Source: Gordionus sp. m RMFG-2023
Taxonomy: Eukaryota > Nematomorpha > Gordioida > Chordodea > Parachordodidae
Length of the DNA: 64,000 bases
Direction: 5' to 3'
Assembly: GCF_954871325.1 (NCBI RefSeq)
Contig: NC_088777.1
Span: forward strand, 40,711,366-40,775,365
A program made the position numbers and the translations under genes. Positions 51,323-62,900 of the stretch are shown here, piece after piece (the first letter of the stretch is position 1; every line of letters starts with the position of its first letter). The notes beneath the pieces are model-generated. The model did no database searches, had not been told where the DNA came from, and saw only the letters and a list, made by a program, of their open reading frames with translations.

Positions 51323-52914
51323 CTAGCAATCAAATTTTGTGTTAAAAATAGAATATCAATATCACTTACTAAATATTAATTTAGCATTGAAGCTTAATTG
51401 ACTATTATTATTTAAATTATTTTATAACCCTAATTAAATAAATAAAATCATTTATTAATTGAAAACTAAAAAATTTAATATTTTAATTAGCAGAGTTCAA
51501 AATGATTAATCAACTATATTTATTTTTAAATTTTATTATCATACCTATTCCTAAAAATATTTTCAAGGTCCAAATAAGTAAGTAGACGTATAGTTTATAA
51601 TCCACTATTATATACAGTTGTTTATAAAATATTAGATAAAATGCCACTTTTATAGACGTATTTGACAGTTATAATACATTACAACTAATATTATAATGAA
51701 TTTTACTAATAAATGCTTTTGATACTCAATTTAGTAACAAATTGCTTTCAAGTATTTAACGCATCTATTTAATTATAAATATATTGAAAAATTAAGCATT
51801 TTATTATTCATTTTACAATAGATGTAATAAATTTGATATCTTTTCTCTTCTTTTTTACGTTAGGAAAGCTATTTTTTCTTTTTCAAATAACAGTTTTGAG
51901 TTAAATTTTTAATACAAGTATATTTTTGATATTTTTACAAATTACTATTATTTTAAGATATAATATACCAACTAGAAGTGGTGCGACAATATATAAATCT
52001 TAATTGTTTCATCATATCATTCTGGTCCTTATTTTATAATTCTAAAATGTTTCATTTCTAATATGGCATCCTTGCCATGTAAATAGCTCAAGGCTTCAAT
52101 ATATTTGGACAATTATTTCTTCCAAAGATTTTTAGTGTTTTTATTTTATCAATTATCCAACATAATAAATTCTGATACTAGTTTACATCGTGAGTGTCAT
52201 GGCTATTACTGCAAATTAACCAGCATCTATTATTTGTGTTGCTATGTAATTTAAGATTATTACTACAACGGCTGAGAGCATATGATTGCATATTTTAAAT
52301 AAATAATAATGGTCAACTGTGTAGTCGTTTATATATCATTTAAAATGGAAGATAATCTTTTAGAAATTTAATATCTCACTATAATTTTCTCGATTACTTA
52401 TCTAGCTTCCATCATGTCATCTAAAAGGAAGCTCTAACGACCATATAGTTTTATGATTTGGATTGGTCGTTTATACTCTCTTCTTCCAAAATTGTTGATT
52501 TAGTTTAGGCCTATAAATTTTCCCTTATTAGTCCATTCTATTCTATAAAACATTGTCTAAAATGGTAAAAGAGATATTAGTTTGATAACCTTTTGTCAAT
52601 ATAAGTTGCTAAGAATTATATTATTGCATTATGTGGTTTTTAAAAACTATTATCAATTGAGGCATATGTATGAATTAATTAATCTTTTTAATCACTTGTA
52701 ATTCTTTAGACGCAAATTTTTTTTATATCAGCAATCGAAAATATTTTATATTGTAGTAAATAGATTTTGTATTAAAAAATTTTATTTTTAGAAATGTCTT
52801 GTATTGTTTTAATTATTTATATGCCAGTTTATTTTGTATGCACAATATAATAATAAATGAGAAAATTAAAATTCAGAATAATTGTACAGAGTTAACAAAT
52901 TTAAAAAAAGTATA
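51323..52914. other. Interior of the hAT-like element right of the gypsy insertion
   Basis: About 1.6 kb of AT-rich DNA between the gypsy element and the GC-rich right end. I recognise no transposase motif in either orientation, so this copy was probably non-autonomous before the gypsy insertion. Confidence 0.55.
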
Positions 52915-53020
52915 TCCGGCCCCCGCAAATTGGGGGGCATGGGGGGCGAAGCATCCTATAATTTTTTTTTTAGTTGAGCCCCCTGAGATTGTAAAGGCTA
53001 GCGACGCCCCTGCCATGCCC

Positions 53021-56000
53021 CCTGATTGTAAAGGGTAGTGCCACCCCTGGTCATAACCAAAGTAAAGCGCCATCCAAAATGTTACACATTACTATGAAAG
53101 TAGATTGCATATCATTAATAGATATATATTTATTACACAAATTAAAATCAACTCTTAATATTTGTAAAAGATTAAACATCTATTATAAAGTAATGTATTG
53201 ATTTTGATGAGTATGATGCTCTGTAAGTGTTGGTTGATTATTGTTATTATTAATATTTTAGTTCATATTTTTTTAGTCGACAGGACCTCTAATCCTCCCC
53301 TTCCCCAGCCAATAATGATATTCTACTAATTTGAAATTAGCAAAGAGAAAAAATAAGTACAATTAGCAAAAAAAGGTAATTCTGACCAAACTTAACCCCC
53401 CCCCCCCCTCAATTGTTATACCCACTCCATCTCTCCCCAAATGATAGAAGTACCTGATCATAGATACATGATATATAAAAATTATGACGTAGTTCATATT
53501 TCTGATTTGATGACGAATTCTGATATATTTGTGCTTGATAGATATATATGCTGAGAATATATAGAAAGGATTATCAATAAAATAAAGGAATAATAATCAT
53601 ATAGTGCATGATTCATTCAATTTATTTAAGTGAATTAAATAATTTACTACATCCTGTTTGAATTGTTTGTTTTCTTAAGTATAAATTAGTTAAGAAAATA
53701 TGACAGAATTTTTTTAAAAAAATGTAATGCATGTTATTTATTTTAAAATTCTCACCAATAAAATGGGCTGTTGTTAGTTTTAAAAAGGGAACTCAAGTTG
53801 AGCTGATCCAAAAATGGAAAATTCATCTGACCATTATTTTTTTTTGATATTATTTTCTATACCAACTGTTCAATTTAAGATTGTTGAAATATATTGACTT
53901 TATTGATGAATCGAGATCATTTATAAAATATCATTTGAATTTAGTTTTATAAAGATTTTTAATTTTAACAAGTTCTCTTTAAAATTAGTTTTTAGTAAAA
54001 TTAAAATAAAAGGTTGATAAAAAAAATCTTTTATACGGCAATTCTATTCCTGAATAGAACTTTATTTAAAATTTAGTATTCTGTTATTGTATTCATATTT
54101 TTCGCAAATTACTCCTCTTGGTTGACTTTTATTAACTTAATCATCAAGGGCAATTAATTCATAAAACTATAATAGAATATGCAGGGGCATGAAATAAAAC
54201 TTCCGGACACATTCTGGACACGAAACTTGGATAAATTTATATTGCACTGGAATGGAACATTGGCCAGAACTCGACAGGAACGGAATGTATTTGTTACGGG
54301 TCCCTGATTATATATAATAATTTAAAAAAATGAGTTTTATTTTATAGCTTTACTGCAGTTTTGATAGATAAATTTTATTAAATTCAAGAAAGGCTGGTAA
54401 TATAAAAAGTTTTAAAATATTATAAAGATATCAAAAAATAAACAGAAATATTTTCCACTAACTAACTACATATAAATTTTAGAAAAATTATATAACAAGA
54501 TTTCGTTAAACTTTTGTAAAACGATAATTAAAAAGGTTTTCCACACATGCACATTAGGTTTTGAATTTAAAATTTAAATTTCTTTAAAGGTTATTATAAA
54601 TTTTTTTGCATTTTAACTCTTTAATTTATCGCCTTATTTTGAATTTAAAAATATGAATTTGCCGAAAATGGATTACAATAGGTGAATAATACCCACCCTA
54701 TAAATTCAGACAATTTTATAATAAACTTTCATAGAAATTTCAATTTAAAATGAAAAACCTACTGCGCATGTCGAGAAAACCTATTAAACTATCGCCTTAC
54801 TATTTTAAAATAAATTTTTAAATAAAAATTGTTGACAGGCGGGGGAATTCGCTTGTCTTGAATATCGGAATTTATAGGAATTAATAGGATATTTGAAGTC
54901 TGCTTAGGGGAATTGCTTGGTATAATGTATATTAGAAGTAGGGATTTAATTTAAATATAAGATTTTAAATGATTCTTTATTATGAAAAGTTAACTGATAA
55001 AATTTATAATGTAAGATCTTTTTTTATAACCAAATAAATCAATTATATAAAAAAAACGAATATCATATAAAATCACGTTATCCAATTTACAAACATATAA
55101 TATATTATTACAATACGAATATATCTTTAATAATAATATATCGTTACTAAAAAACGATCGCCTTAAACCTTACAAAATGAAAAAATATATTAATATAAAA
55201 CGAATATATCGTTAAAAAATATATCTTACAAACATGTAACATGCAACACTTCCAAAAAAAAATAATAAAAAAACATTAGTATCGGGGAAAAAATGTAATG
55301 GGAATTAATCTTAAAAAAATATATATAAAAACTGAGGAAAATAGGGAAAGAACTCGCTTGGAAAATGAAATTCCATTTTTTAAAATTAATATTTCAAACA
55401 GAATTCCCTTATAATAACTCGAATGGAATAAATGTTTATTAGTATTCAAACTAAATGAATAATTTATAACTCGTAATTAGTCTATATTCGATAAGCCTCC
55501 TAATCAGGGACCCGAACTTTTCTTTTTAAGGGTTCAGTATATAAAAATTTATAAAGGTTAGATTCGGTTTAGCTAATTATGAAGGAAGCAACACAATTGA
55601 TTTTAATTTATAAATATTATTTATTAAAATTTTTGCCATTGTTTATAAAATAGAAAAATTAATTTATTTTTATTATAAGTTTCTATCAATAATATATAAA
55701 AAATATATTTTAGAATCATCTCTCTACAAGAATTTATTAATGTATTTTTATCCATTTTAACCCTGATCATAGAATTTAATGAATGCTCAATAAATATGGC
55801 TAGATTTAAATATTGATGGCAAAATAGATTTGAAAAGTTTTTTTTTATAGTTAGGGATTCATTTTCTTTAGAATGATGCCTTATATGCCTTTCCAAATTA
55901 GCTCCATGGTCACTTAAGTATGATTTTGCACATATCTACATTACTGACTGATTCATTTAAGAGAATATTTTAAGCAAAAAAGGAACGTGGTGAGCCGATT
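53021..56000. other. Gene-free DNA with repeat scraps
   Basis: A run of C occurs near 53396-53410 within a pyrimidine-rich stretch that resembles 62160-62460. CGGGTCCCTGATTA (54297-54310) recurs inverted as TAATCAGGGACCCG (55501-55514). On the minus strand near 55860-55930 a short zinc-finger-like piece, CAKSYLSDHGANLERHIRHH, is preceded by a stop; it could be a BED or C2H2 finger scrap of a transposase. No complete gene is visible. Confidence 0.4.
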
Positions 56001-56308
56001 CAATGGCGTAGGCATGAGGAGGGGTTTAGGGGTTCAAACACCCTCTCCCCCATGAAAAATATGGATTTTTTTAAAAATTTTTTATTTTAATTTACTAGGT
56101 TGATAATATAAATACTTAAAATTTAAAAAAAACAACTATAATAGTGCGCACAAATTGAACGTTGCAACTCAGCGTTTCAAAATGCAAACAATGTATTTTA
56201 AATGCATTCGTTCAAATTGAGCACATTTCCGGTTTTCATTTTAAATTATTTTTTAAAAGACAGACTTGCTTGTGGTTTTTGAAACTTTTTAAATTTTGAA
56301 GTGATAAA

Positions 56309-56645
56309 ATGGATAATATTATACATCTTCTAAATTGTATGAATATTTTATTAAATGATATAAATGTAGAACTCTCAACAACAGAAAAAACTTAAAGTAC
56401 TGAATGAATTCAATAGGTTAGTAAAATTTTTAGAAGAAGAGCCATCTGGGATGCAGTAAAGCTAATTTTTATCTATAATTTATTTATATTTTATTTAGAC
56501 TTTTTATGGAAAGCCTTGTAGGGGATGCTAAAACCTAATGTTTAAACAACACTGAGGTTTTGAGATTTCTACACTATCTGAAGACAAATGGTACATTACG
56601 AACACCTACAAATGAATCTTCATTAGACATATTTAATAGCATTAT
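56309..56645 (+). pseudogene. Unrecognised small coding remnant with a 43-nt intron
   Basis: An ATG at 56309 opens MDNIIHLLNCMNILLNDINV. A run of six A near 56388 appears to shift the frame; beyond it LKVLNEFNRLVKFLEEEPSG continues. At 56456 a GT begins a 43-nt segment ending AG at 56498. Splicing it joins SGMQ to LFMESLVGDAKT in phase. A TAA then interrupts, and the same frame continues with NNTEVLRFLHYLKTNGTLR and TPTNESSLDIFNSII before a final TAA. The intron size matches those of host genes here. One frameshift and one stop argue for a pseudogene. Its place between inverted repeats suggests a transposase fragment, but I cannot name the family. Confidence 0.4.
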
Positions 56646-56726
56646 ATAAATTATTTATTTTTTATAAAAATATATTATGCATTTTATAAATATTCTTTTA
56701 ATAAAATAGTGTCCAAATTAACATTT

Positions 56727-56966
56727 CCCTTTCGCGCCCGGAATATTTCCCATGAACAAAAATAACTTGTACTTTGATATAATAAAATAATGATTTTGAC
56801 ATTTAGATATAATAAAGTAATGATTTTGACAGGTTAATGATAAAATACGAAATAATAAATATTGTTTTATAAATAAATATCTCTAAGTACCAACGATTAG
56901 TTTATTTAAATATAATTAATTGATTAAAAATTTTGATGACAAATCATCTCGCTGGGCGCGAAAGGG
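56727..56966. mobile_element. Small MITE with CCCTTTCGCGCCCGG ends
   Basis: The left end CCCTTTCGCGCCCGG and right end CTGGGCGCGAAAGGG are inverted copies with one mismatch. The interior has a duplicated TAATGATTTTGAC motif. A related unfilled copy of the surrounding sequence lies at about 57237-57310: GTGTCCAAATTAACATTT runs on there almost directly to AGAAATTAAGGGATATATC, while here the 240-bp element separates the two. Confidence 0.8.
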
Positions 56967-57645
56967 TTAGAAATTAAGGGATATATCAATTAAATTTTTC
57001 TTAATATTCAATTAATTTATATATCATTTAATTACTATGGTTATTGAAAATGTATTTAGAAGCAACAGATAAATCTTATTTAGGTATAGTTTTTACATTA
57101 TAAATAAATTAAATTATATGTCTTAAATCTTATGAAAATTTCAATTGTATCATGTTGTAAGAGAATAGAATTAATATTATTTTAAGTTTGAGATTCATTC
57201 CTCAAGCTTTTAAATAGCTCAATGTGCTACACCTAGAATAGTGTCCAAATTAACATTTAATAGAAATTAAGGGATATATCAATTAAATTTTTCTTAATAT
57301 TCAATTTATTTATATCATTTAAAAACATAATTGTCTATAAAAATTAAATATGTAACATAATTTAATATAAAATATTTTCATAAATAAATTTAATACAATA
57401 TAAAAATTTAATAAATTTTTAAATTAGTCTCTAAGAATTTTTGATTCCATTGTAGAATTATTTTCCCTGATAGGCAAAAAAGGTCTTGTAGTGATTTTTT
57501 GTTTTAATGTTTTAAATTTAAATGTTTGTTTCATATTGAAAAAATAAAACTTAACGCATCAATTTAAACATGACTGCGTTTACGTTTTTTTATATGCGTT
57601 TTGAAACAATGCGTTACGTTCAATTTGTACTCACTATAATTATGT

Positions 57646-59400
57646 TTTTAATTTAGAAATAATAGTTTTAATCTACAGTATTTGATTATTTATATATTTT
57701 TTAAAATTTATAAATTATATTTTAAAAAACTTGTCTAGTTTGCCATATTCCTTTTAAAAAAACCTACTCTGTCAACTTCATTATGAAGTAGCCATTAGTT
57801 TATTCCTATTTATTAGACTACCTTTTTATGCCGCCATTAAATATAGAAGCATCAATGCTGCAACCATATCAAGTTAAGTCATATTTTAAAAGATAATAGG
57901 ATTTTTTATAATGATAATAATAACTTATTTTCGATATTTCATTTATTTAATTGCTTTTGTGCTTCTAAAATCTTCATTTCTATCTTATTTAATGAGATTT
58001 GAATTACTTATATATATTTAACAAACTGAAAAGGAAAAATAACTTCTATGAAAATATAGAATCATAAGATTCAAAAATATCTTGAATCGAGAAAAAAAAA
58101 CTTAATATATTCGGACCAAATTGATTTTTGATAATTTAAATTTCGATATTTAAGATTCAGCTTAAGACTTGCCGTAATTTTTATTCCGCTTATAACTGGT
58201 TTTTATTTATTGGCTGAAAAAAATTTATCGGGAACTAGTAAGTACTAATCATACATTACATATTAGTCATTGTTTCTATAATTTACTTTCTATCATGATT
58301 GCCAATTGTGGCAATTTTTTTTATTTTGCCAAAAAATTTTTTCTTTAAGCTATCTACCAAACAGGTTGAAGCAGTAAAGAAATACGCACGAATTATTGTC
58401 ATAAATTTCCGAGATAATGCTTCCAGATGTTTGGCTAACCTTACGCTTTAAGATGCGATATCGTAGGTTTTTGGTTCATAATTCGGTTATTTTTTAATGG
58501 CTGGCGAAATTGATTAAAGAATTAATAAGACAGTATGTAATAACACAAACCAGAAGTTAAACTTCTATATTCTCCGTTTGCCATGATGCTAATTTTGTTA
58601 ATTTTTTTATTTATTACCAATAATTCTTTTTCTCTTTAAACCAATTACCAAAGAGAAGAAAGCAATAATATATACTAATAAAACCCTACTTAATAGTTTA
58701 TTATAAGTTTAATATTTAGTGTTTTCAAAAGCTTGACTCACTTCGCGATAGTGACGTGATAGTTTTTATTTTGTTTATAATTTAGCTTCTTTTTGTGGTT
58801 CCCATATATGAGTGAGGAATTGAAAATACTAGTCAGGCATTTGGGAATTTTCTTTCTTCTGTAAACTATCTCAAGCGGATTAAATAAATATACAATTATA
58901 ATCCAAACATTGATAAAATTTACTGATAAATGGTTCCAGTCACTTAAACTTAAGGTTGACCAAAATCTTGTTACTATTTTCCTTCATACTGGCTACTATA
59001 CTGGTTAAAGTCCACTAATCAATCACAAAACATTGCCATATTTTAGAATTAGGGCTTTTTTTAGGAAACTTTAATGAAAATTATATAAAATCTACCGAAA
59101 ATCAAAAATATATAAGAATTTTTTCTGATGTAACTTATGGCCGATCTCAGTACCCTATATATCGTTAATAAAACACAAATGATTTTTATTTTAAAGATTT
59201 AATAATGCCTGGGACTGGCCTAAGTTTTTTATATTATACAAAAAAATAAATTCGGCAAACTATTATCCTTTTTGTTTAATTAAAACCTTATTCTTCCAAT
59301 AGTAATGCCGTTACCTGATTTGCTGGAAAAAAACGCAGGATGTTGTTTTTGTAAAGCCGGTAATATTGATATTACCTATACATCGCTAGAAATAATATAC
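57646..59400. other. Gene-free AT-rich spacer
   Basis: I see no gene or delimited repeat. Slightly GC-richer places (CGCGATAGTGACGTGATAG near 58743, GATGCGATATCGTAGG near 58452) may be worn transposon ends. Confidence 0.4.
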
Positions 59401-59419
59401 GTTATAAAACAACAGTTTG

Positions 59420-59720
59420 TAGTTACATGACTTATCAGATGGAATGTGTTATCAATCGTTGTGAAATATAGAATGATATTGGAGGATATTTCCAAAAATT
59501 AAATTTCTCAGGTTTAAAATAAGCAGATTTAAGATTTATAGATGAATATTTAAAAATTTTACCCGCTCAATCGTTTTAGATAAGCTAGAAAAGAAAAATG
59601 TAATTTCGATTAAACAATGAATATTTTTCACTCTAAAACTTATACCCATATTGAATACTTATTTAATTCATTATATTTCTTTGGTGACAATCTCTCATTC
59701 ATATTAAAAAATGATGGCAG
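59420..59720 (+). pseudogene. Possible hAT-like transposase fossil
   Basis: One plus-strand frame reads MTYQMECVINRCEI, stop, NDIGGYFQKLNFSGLK, stop, ADLRFIDEYLKILPAQSF, stop. The second half resembles the hAT segment that precedes the helix bundle in some animal families (a pattern like F-x-E-EY-x-x-x-L-x-P). Further right only scraps follow. Three stops in 60 codons show it is dead if real. The similarity is from memory and weak. Confidence 0.3.
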
Positions 59721-59989
59721 GGAATTCAGGGGTTGAAAGGTTATAATATTGTAGTACTAAAGGAATTAATCCCAAATTTTCCAACCTCATTATTTGGAAT
59801 AACTTTATTTCCAATTCAATCATTTTAAAATCTAATGTTAGTTTTATAAAAAAACCTAGGGGTATTGGAATATTGCCGAGAACATTTCCGTAAAATCGAT
59901 ATTCTAAATATCCAACAATTAAGGAGGTATTTTGTTAATTCTAATTTAATTCCATCACCAGCACCAGTTAAAGGGTTATTATTCTTTAT

Positions 59990-62900
59990 GGTATAAATTA
60001 ACGGACTAAACCACTTACAAGATACACATTTTGAAAATTTGTCCTTAAAGAACTAATTTAAATAATAATAATTGATATGTATAGTTGGTGTTGGGGTAAT
60101 TCTCTGAGAAATCTACCAAAATAACATGATTTTCGGATGACCATTTTTAAAATGGATGAAACTTGACATGAAAGTTAAATAGATTGTATATTTTATACAA
60201 ATCAAAATTATATCTTTAGGATGAGCCTTCAAAGTTCGATGAGAACCTTTCTCAAAATATAATGGTCTAAAGTAGCAAATTATTATTACCTTTAAAAAAT
60301 GCAAAAATTATTTTAAAAATATCCTCAGTGTTGTTGTATTTCTAATAAAACAAAAAAAATTTATTTTGAAGCCTAATTTGAAACGATAAAACTCGCTAAA
60401 TTATTTATTACTAATATATTTAAATATTTAATTTAAAATATTAATGAGAGAAAATAAGAATTTAATTTTTATTTAGTTTTTTATAATTTTAGAAATAAAA
60501 ATCAATTAAAAAGTTTGAAACTTTACACTTATCAATATGTTTATTACCAAATTAATTATTTAAGTAAAAATATTTAACTTTATAGCCTTTAGTTAAATGC
60601 ATGTATTTGGATTAAAATTTAAATTCTGACTTTTCTGTTTTTTCATACTATAAGCTGTAATGAATTAGAGCATTTTGATTATGTTTGATTGAGCATATAT
60701 GTAATTTGCACTAGACTGGCCAAGCATTTAGCTAGTTTACAGAACTAACTAAGCAAGCATCTAATTTAGTTCATATATTAACTTTTTACATTATTTAAGA
60801 GATTTATAGATTTTCAAATGAGATTTCCGAACCGAACCAACTATCGAACCCGCTAACGAACTGAGTTATAAATTTTTCCTTAAATAAAATTGCTTGTTGT
60901 ATTTTTTGGGGAGTACAAAATTCTGCTTGAAAACATCATGTTTGGCTAAGCTTTGAAGAAATAAGATCAATAAAAATTCTAAAATAAATTAATTTATAAT
61001 TATTTGCTATAGTCATCTTTGAAGGTTATATTTAATGTTTAATCTGCTCAATATTTTTTATTGCCTAACTTTATACAATAATTATTTTATGAATGTTTTA
61101 TTTCTTTTATATATAAGGAAAATAGCTCTTCATTTTCCTTAGTTAATTAAAGTCTTTATATAAATGTTTTTTTGATACCATTGTTGATTTATAGATGTCT
61201 TTTATAGCTTATTCATTGATTTTCGATCAAATTCTTATTAATGAAAATCTCATTAAGGACAATAGTCGTTGGTCATTTGAATTCCTATTGTTAATAATTA
61301 AAATTCATTTATTTATATATAAAAATTATTCCGGACAAAAATGGAGGAAGATATAATTCCTAGTTCATTTTAAAACTAATTTGACGAATAATCTCATATA
61401 TTATTTTTAAATTTTTAAATTTTCTGTATTTTTTTTTACATTTTCTAGATTTTGGTCAAATATTTTCTATATTTTTTAAAATTTTCTTCATTTTGGTCAA
61501 AACATTCTCCATTCTAGATTTTGAGGCAAAACGATCCACGCGCTCCTCTTAAAACAGCATTGTTGGTATTAAAATTCTGTGAAAAGAAAAATTTTGGCCT
61601 GTGCCCTAGGTCCGGTAATTTTTTTTAGATCTAGGTCCAGTCCATGGCGTGTTTTAGTCCGTGATCTGATTTAGAAATAATCTTATAGAAAAAAATCTCA
61701 AACTCAAAATATTTATTTTATTCATTATTCTAAATGTTATGGATTAAAATAAAAATTTCAGCAACGCCTTTGATAATTTAATGACGTTTATTGCAAAATA
61801 TGATATGATATGGAAATTGTATAGTAAATATTTCCGGTCTCCTGTTTTTTAAAAAAAAATACCTATTGTCTGCCATATATGAGCAAAATCAGGTTTACAT
61901 AATATTACTTTGGCTAAAATCGAATGTCCAGCTATGCAAAACTTTAAAGGATACATCTGCCTATTCTCTAATATCTATACAAATAAATTGCATATATATA
62001 CAACAAAGGAAACATTTAAACACCACAAATGCATAAGTTTTAAACTTGTTTTCTCATTCATAATCACAAATATTATATTTATTACAATATTAAATAAATT
62101 GTATTTGCTTAAGGTATAATATAATTCAGGTACTTCTTCACTTTAAGTTAATTAGTAATTTACCTTCCACTTTAAACCCTACCTTCTCTAAAAAGTTATC
62201 CCTCTCCCCATACCCATTTCTAAACTTTAATCTTATATCATCCTAACAAATTAAAATTAGCAAAAAAAGGAAATCCAAGTAAATAAGCAAAAGAAAAGGA
62301 AATCTAAATCAAAACCACCCCGACTTCTCATCAATTTTATTCAAATGATGATAGGCTCGTTGCAGCTACCTATTCCCCTCGAGTTTTAATCAAAGATTCA
62401 TACTCCCTTCCCCCTCCTCGTCGGAGTAGAAGTTCCTGATATGGTTTATTTAACCTTTCCTTCTATAAACAATGGAGTCAAAAAAAAATCAAAATATAAT
62501 GCAAAAAAAAGATAATAATACGCGGTAAATTTCATTAATATATATATATATTCTTTTAACTTTTCATAAAAGCGGTTTAAGGAATATGTGGCGAGCACAT
62601 TATAGAAAAATTATCATTCTATGACAAATCCAATATTTATAGTTTTTTATAATCATAAAAATATTCTTCCAAATAAATAAGCTCATGAATATTCAAATAT
62701 ACTATTATATTTATATCATGATAAAAAAATATTATAATAGAAATAGAGGAAAGAAAAAACCACGTATCGTGAGTATTATTAATCTCAATTTTATTGATAT
62801 TATAAGACCATTATTTTTATTTATCATTCATCTTCTTTAATCCTAAATTTACGCATTTAATTTATGCGAAGTTTTTCGGCTACACCGAACAGTGAATAGA

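Larger units (their letters stand above)
46606..53012. mobile_element. hAT-like element carrying a nested gypsy element
   Basis: CCATGCCC flanks both ends (46598-46605 and 53013-53020). The left end is CAGTGGCGTCGCTAG and the right end is CTAGCGACGCCCCTG, inverted copies apart from two bases. Subterminal G/C-rich blocks are related too: GAGCCCCCTGG on the left and GAGCCCCCTGAG on the right. Removing the gypsy element at 46886-51317 and one 5-bp duplication leaves about 1.97 kb. No transposase frame remains in it. CAGTGGCGTNGCNAG-type ends are common in animal hAT families, which supports the assignment. Confidence 0.88.
56146..57645. mobile_element. Inverted-repeat DNA transposon remnant, about 1.5 kb
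   Basis: Near the left end the sequence reads TAGTGCGCACAAATTGAACG, and near the right end the reverse complement of 57645-57600 reads TAGTGAGTACAAATTGAACG. Similarity continues through GTTTCAAAA(T/C)GC, giving ends of about 50 bp. Target duplication is ambiguous because TATAA/TA occurs at both flanks. A second inverted copy of the terminal motif (CGTTCAAATTGAGCAC) lies about 60 bp inside the left end. The element holds intron-bearing coding remains (56309-56645) and a nested MITE (56727-56966). Superfamily unknown. Confidence 0.6.

Noticed and set aside
55624-55990. Minus-strand zinc-finger-like piece LERHIRHHSKEN
   Set aside because: Only one possible Cys-His cluster with a stop just upstream; too short to call a gene or assign to BED rather than C2H2.
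59302-59430. Short plus-strand frame starting MPLPDLLEKNAGCCFCKAGN
   Set aside because: About 42 codons with two Cys pairs, but no family recognised and no consistent exon partner; left as part of a possible fossil region.
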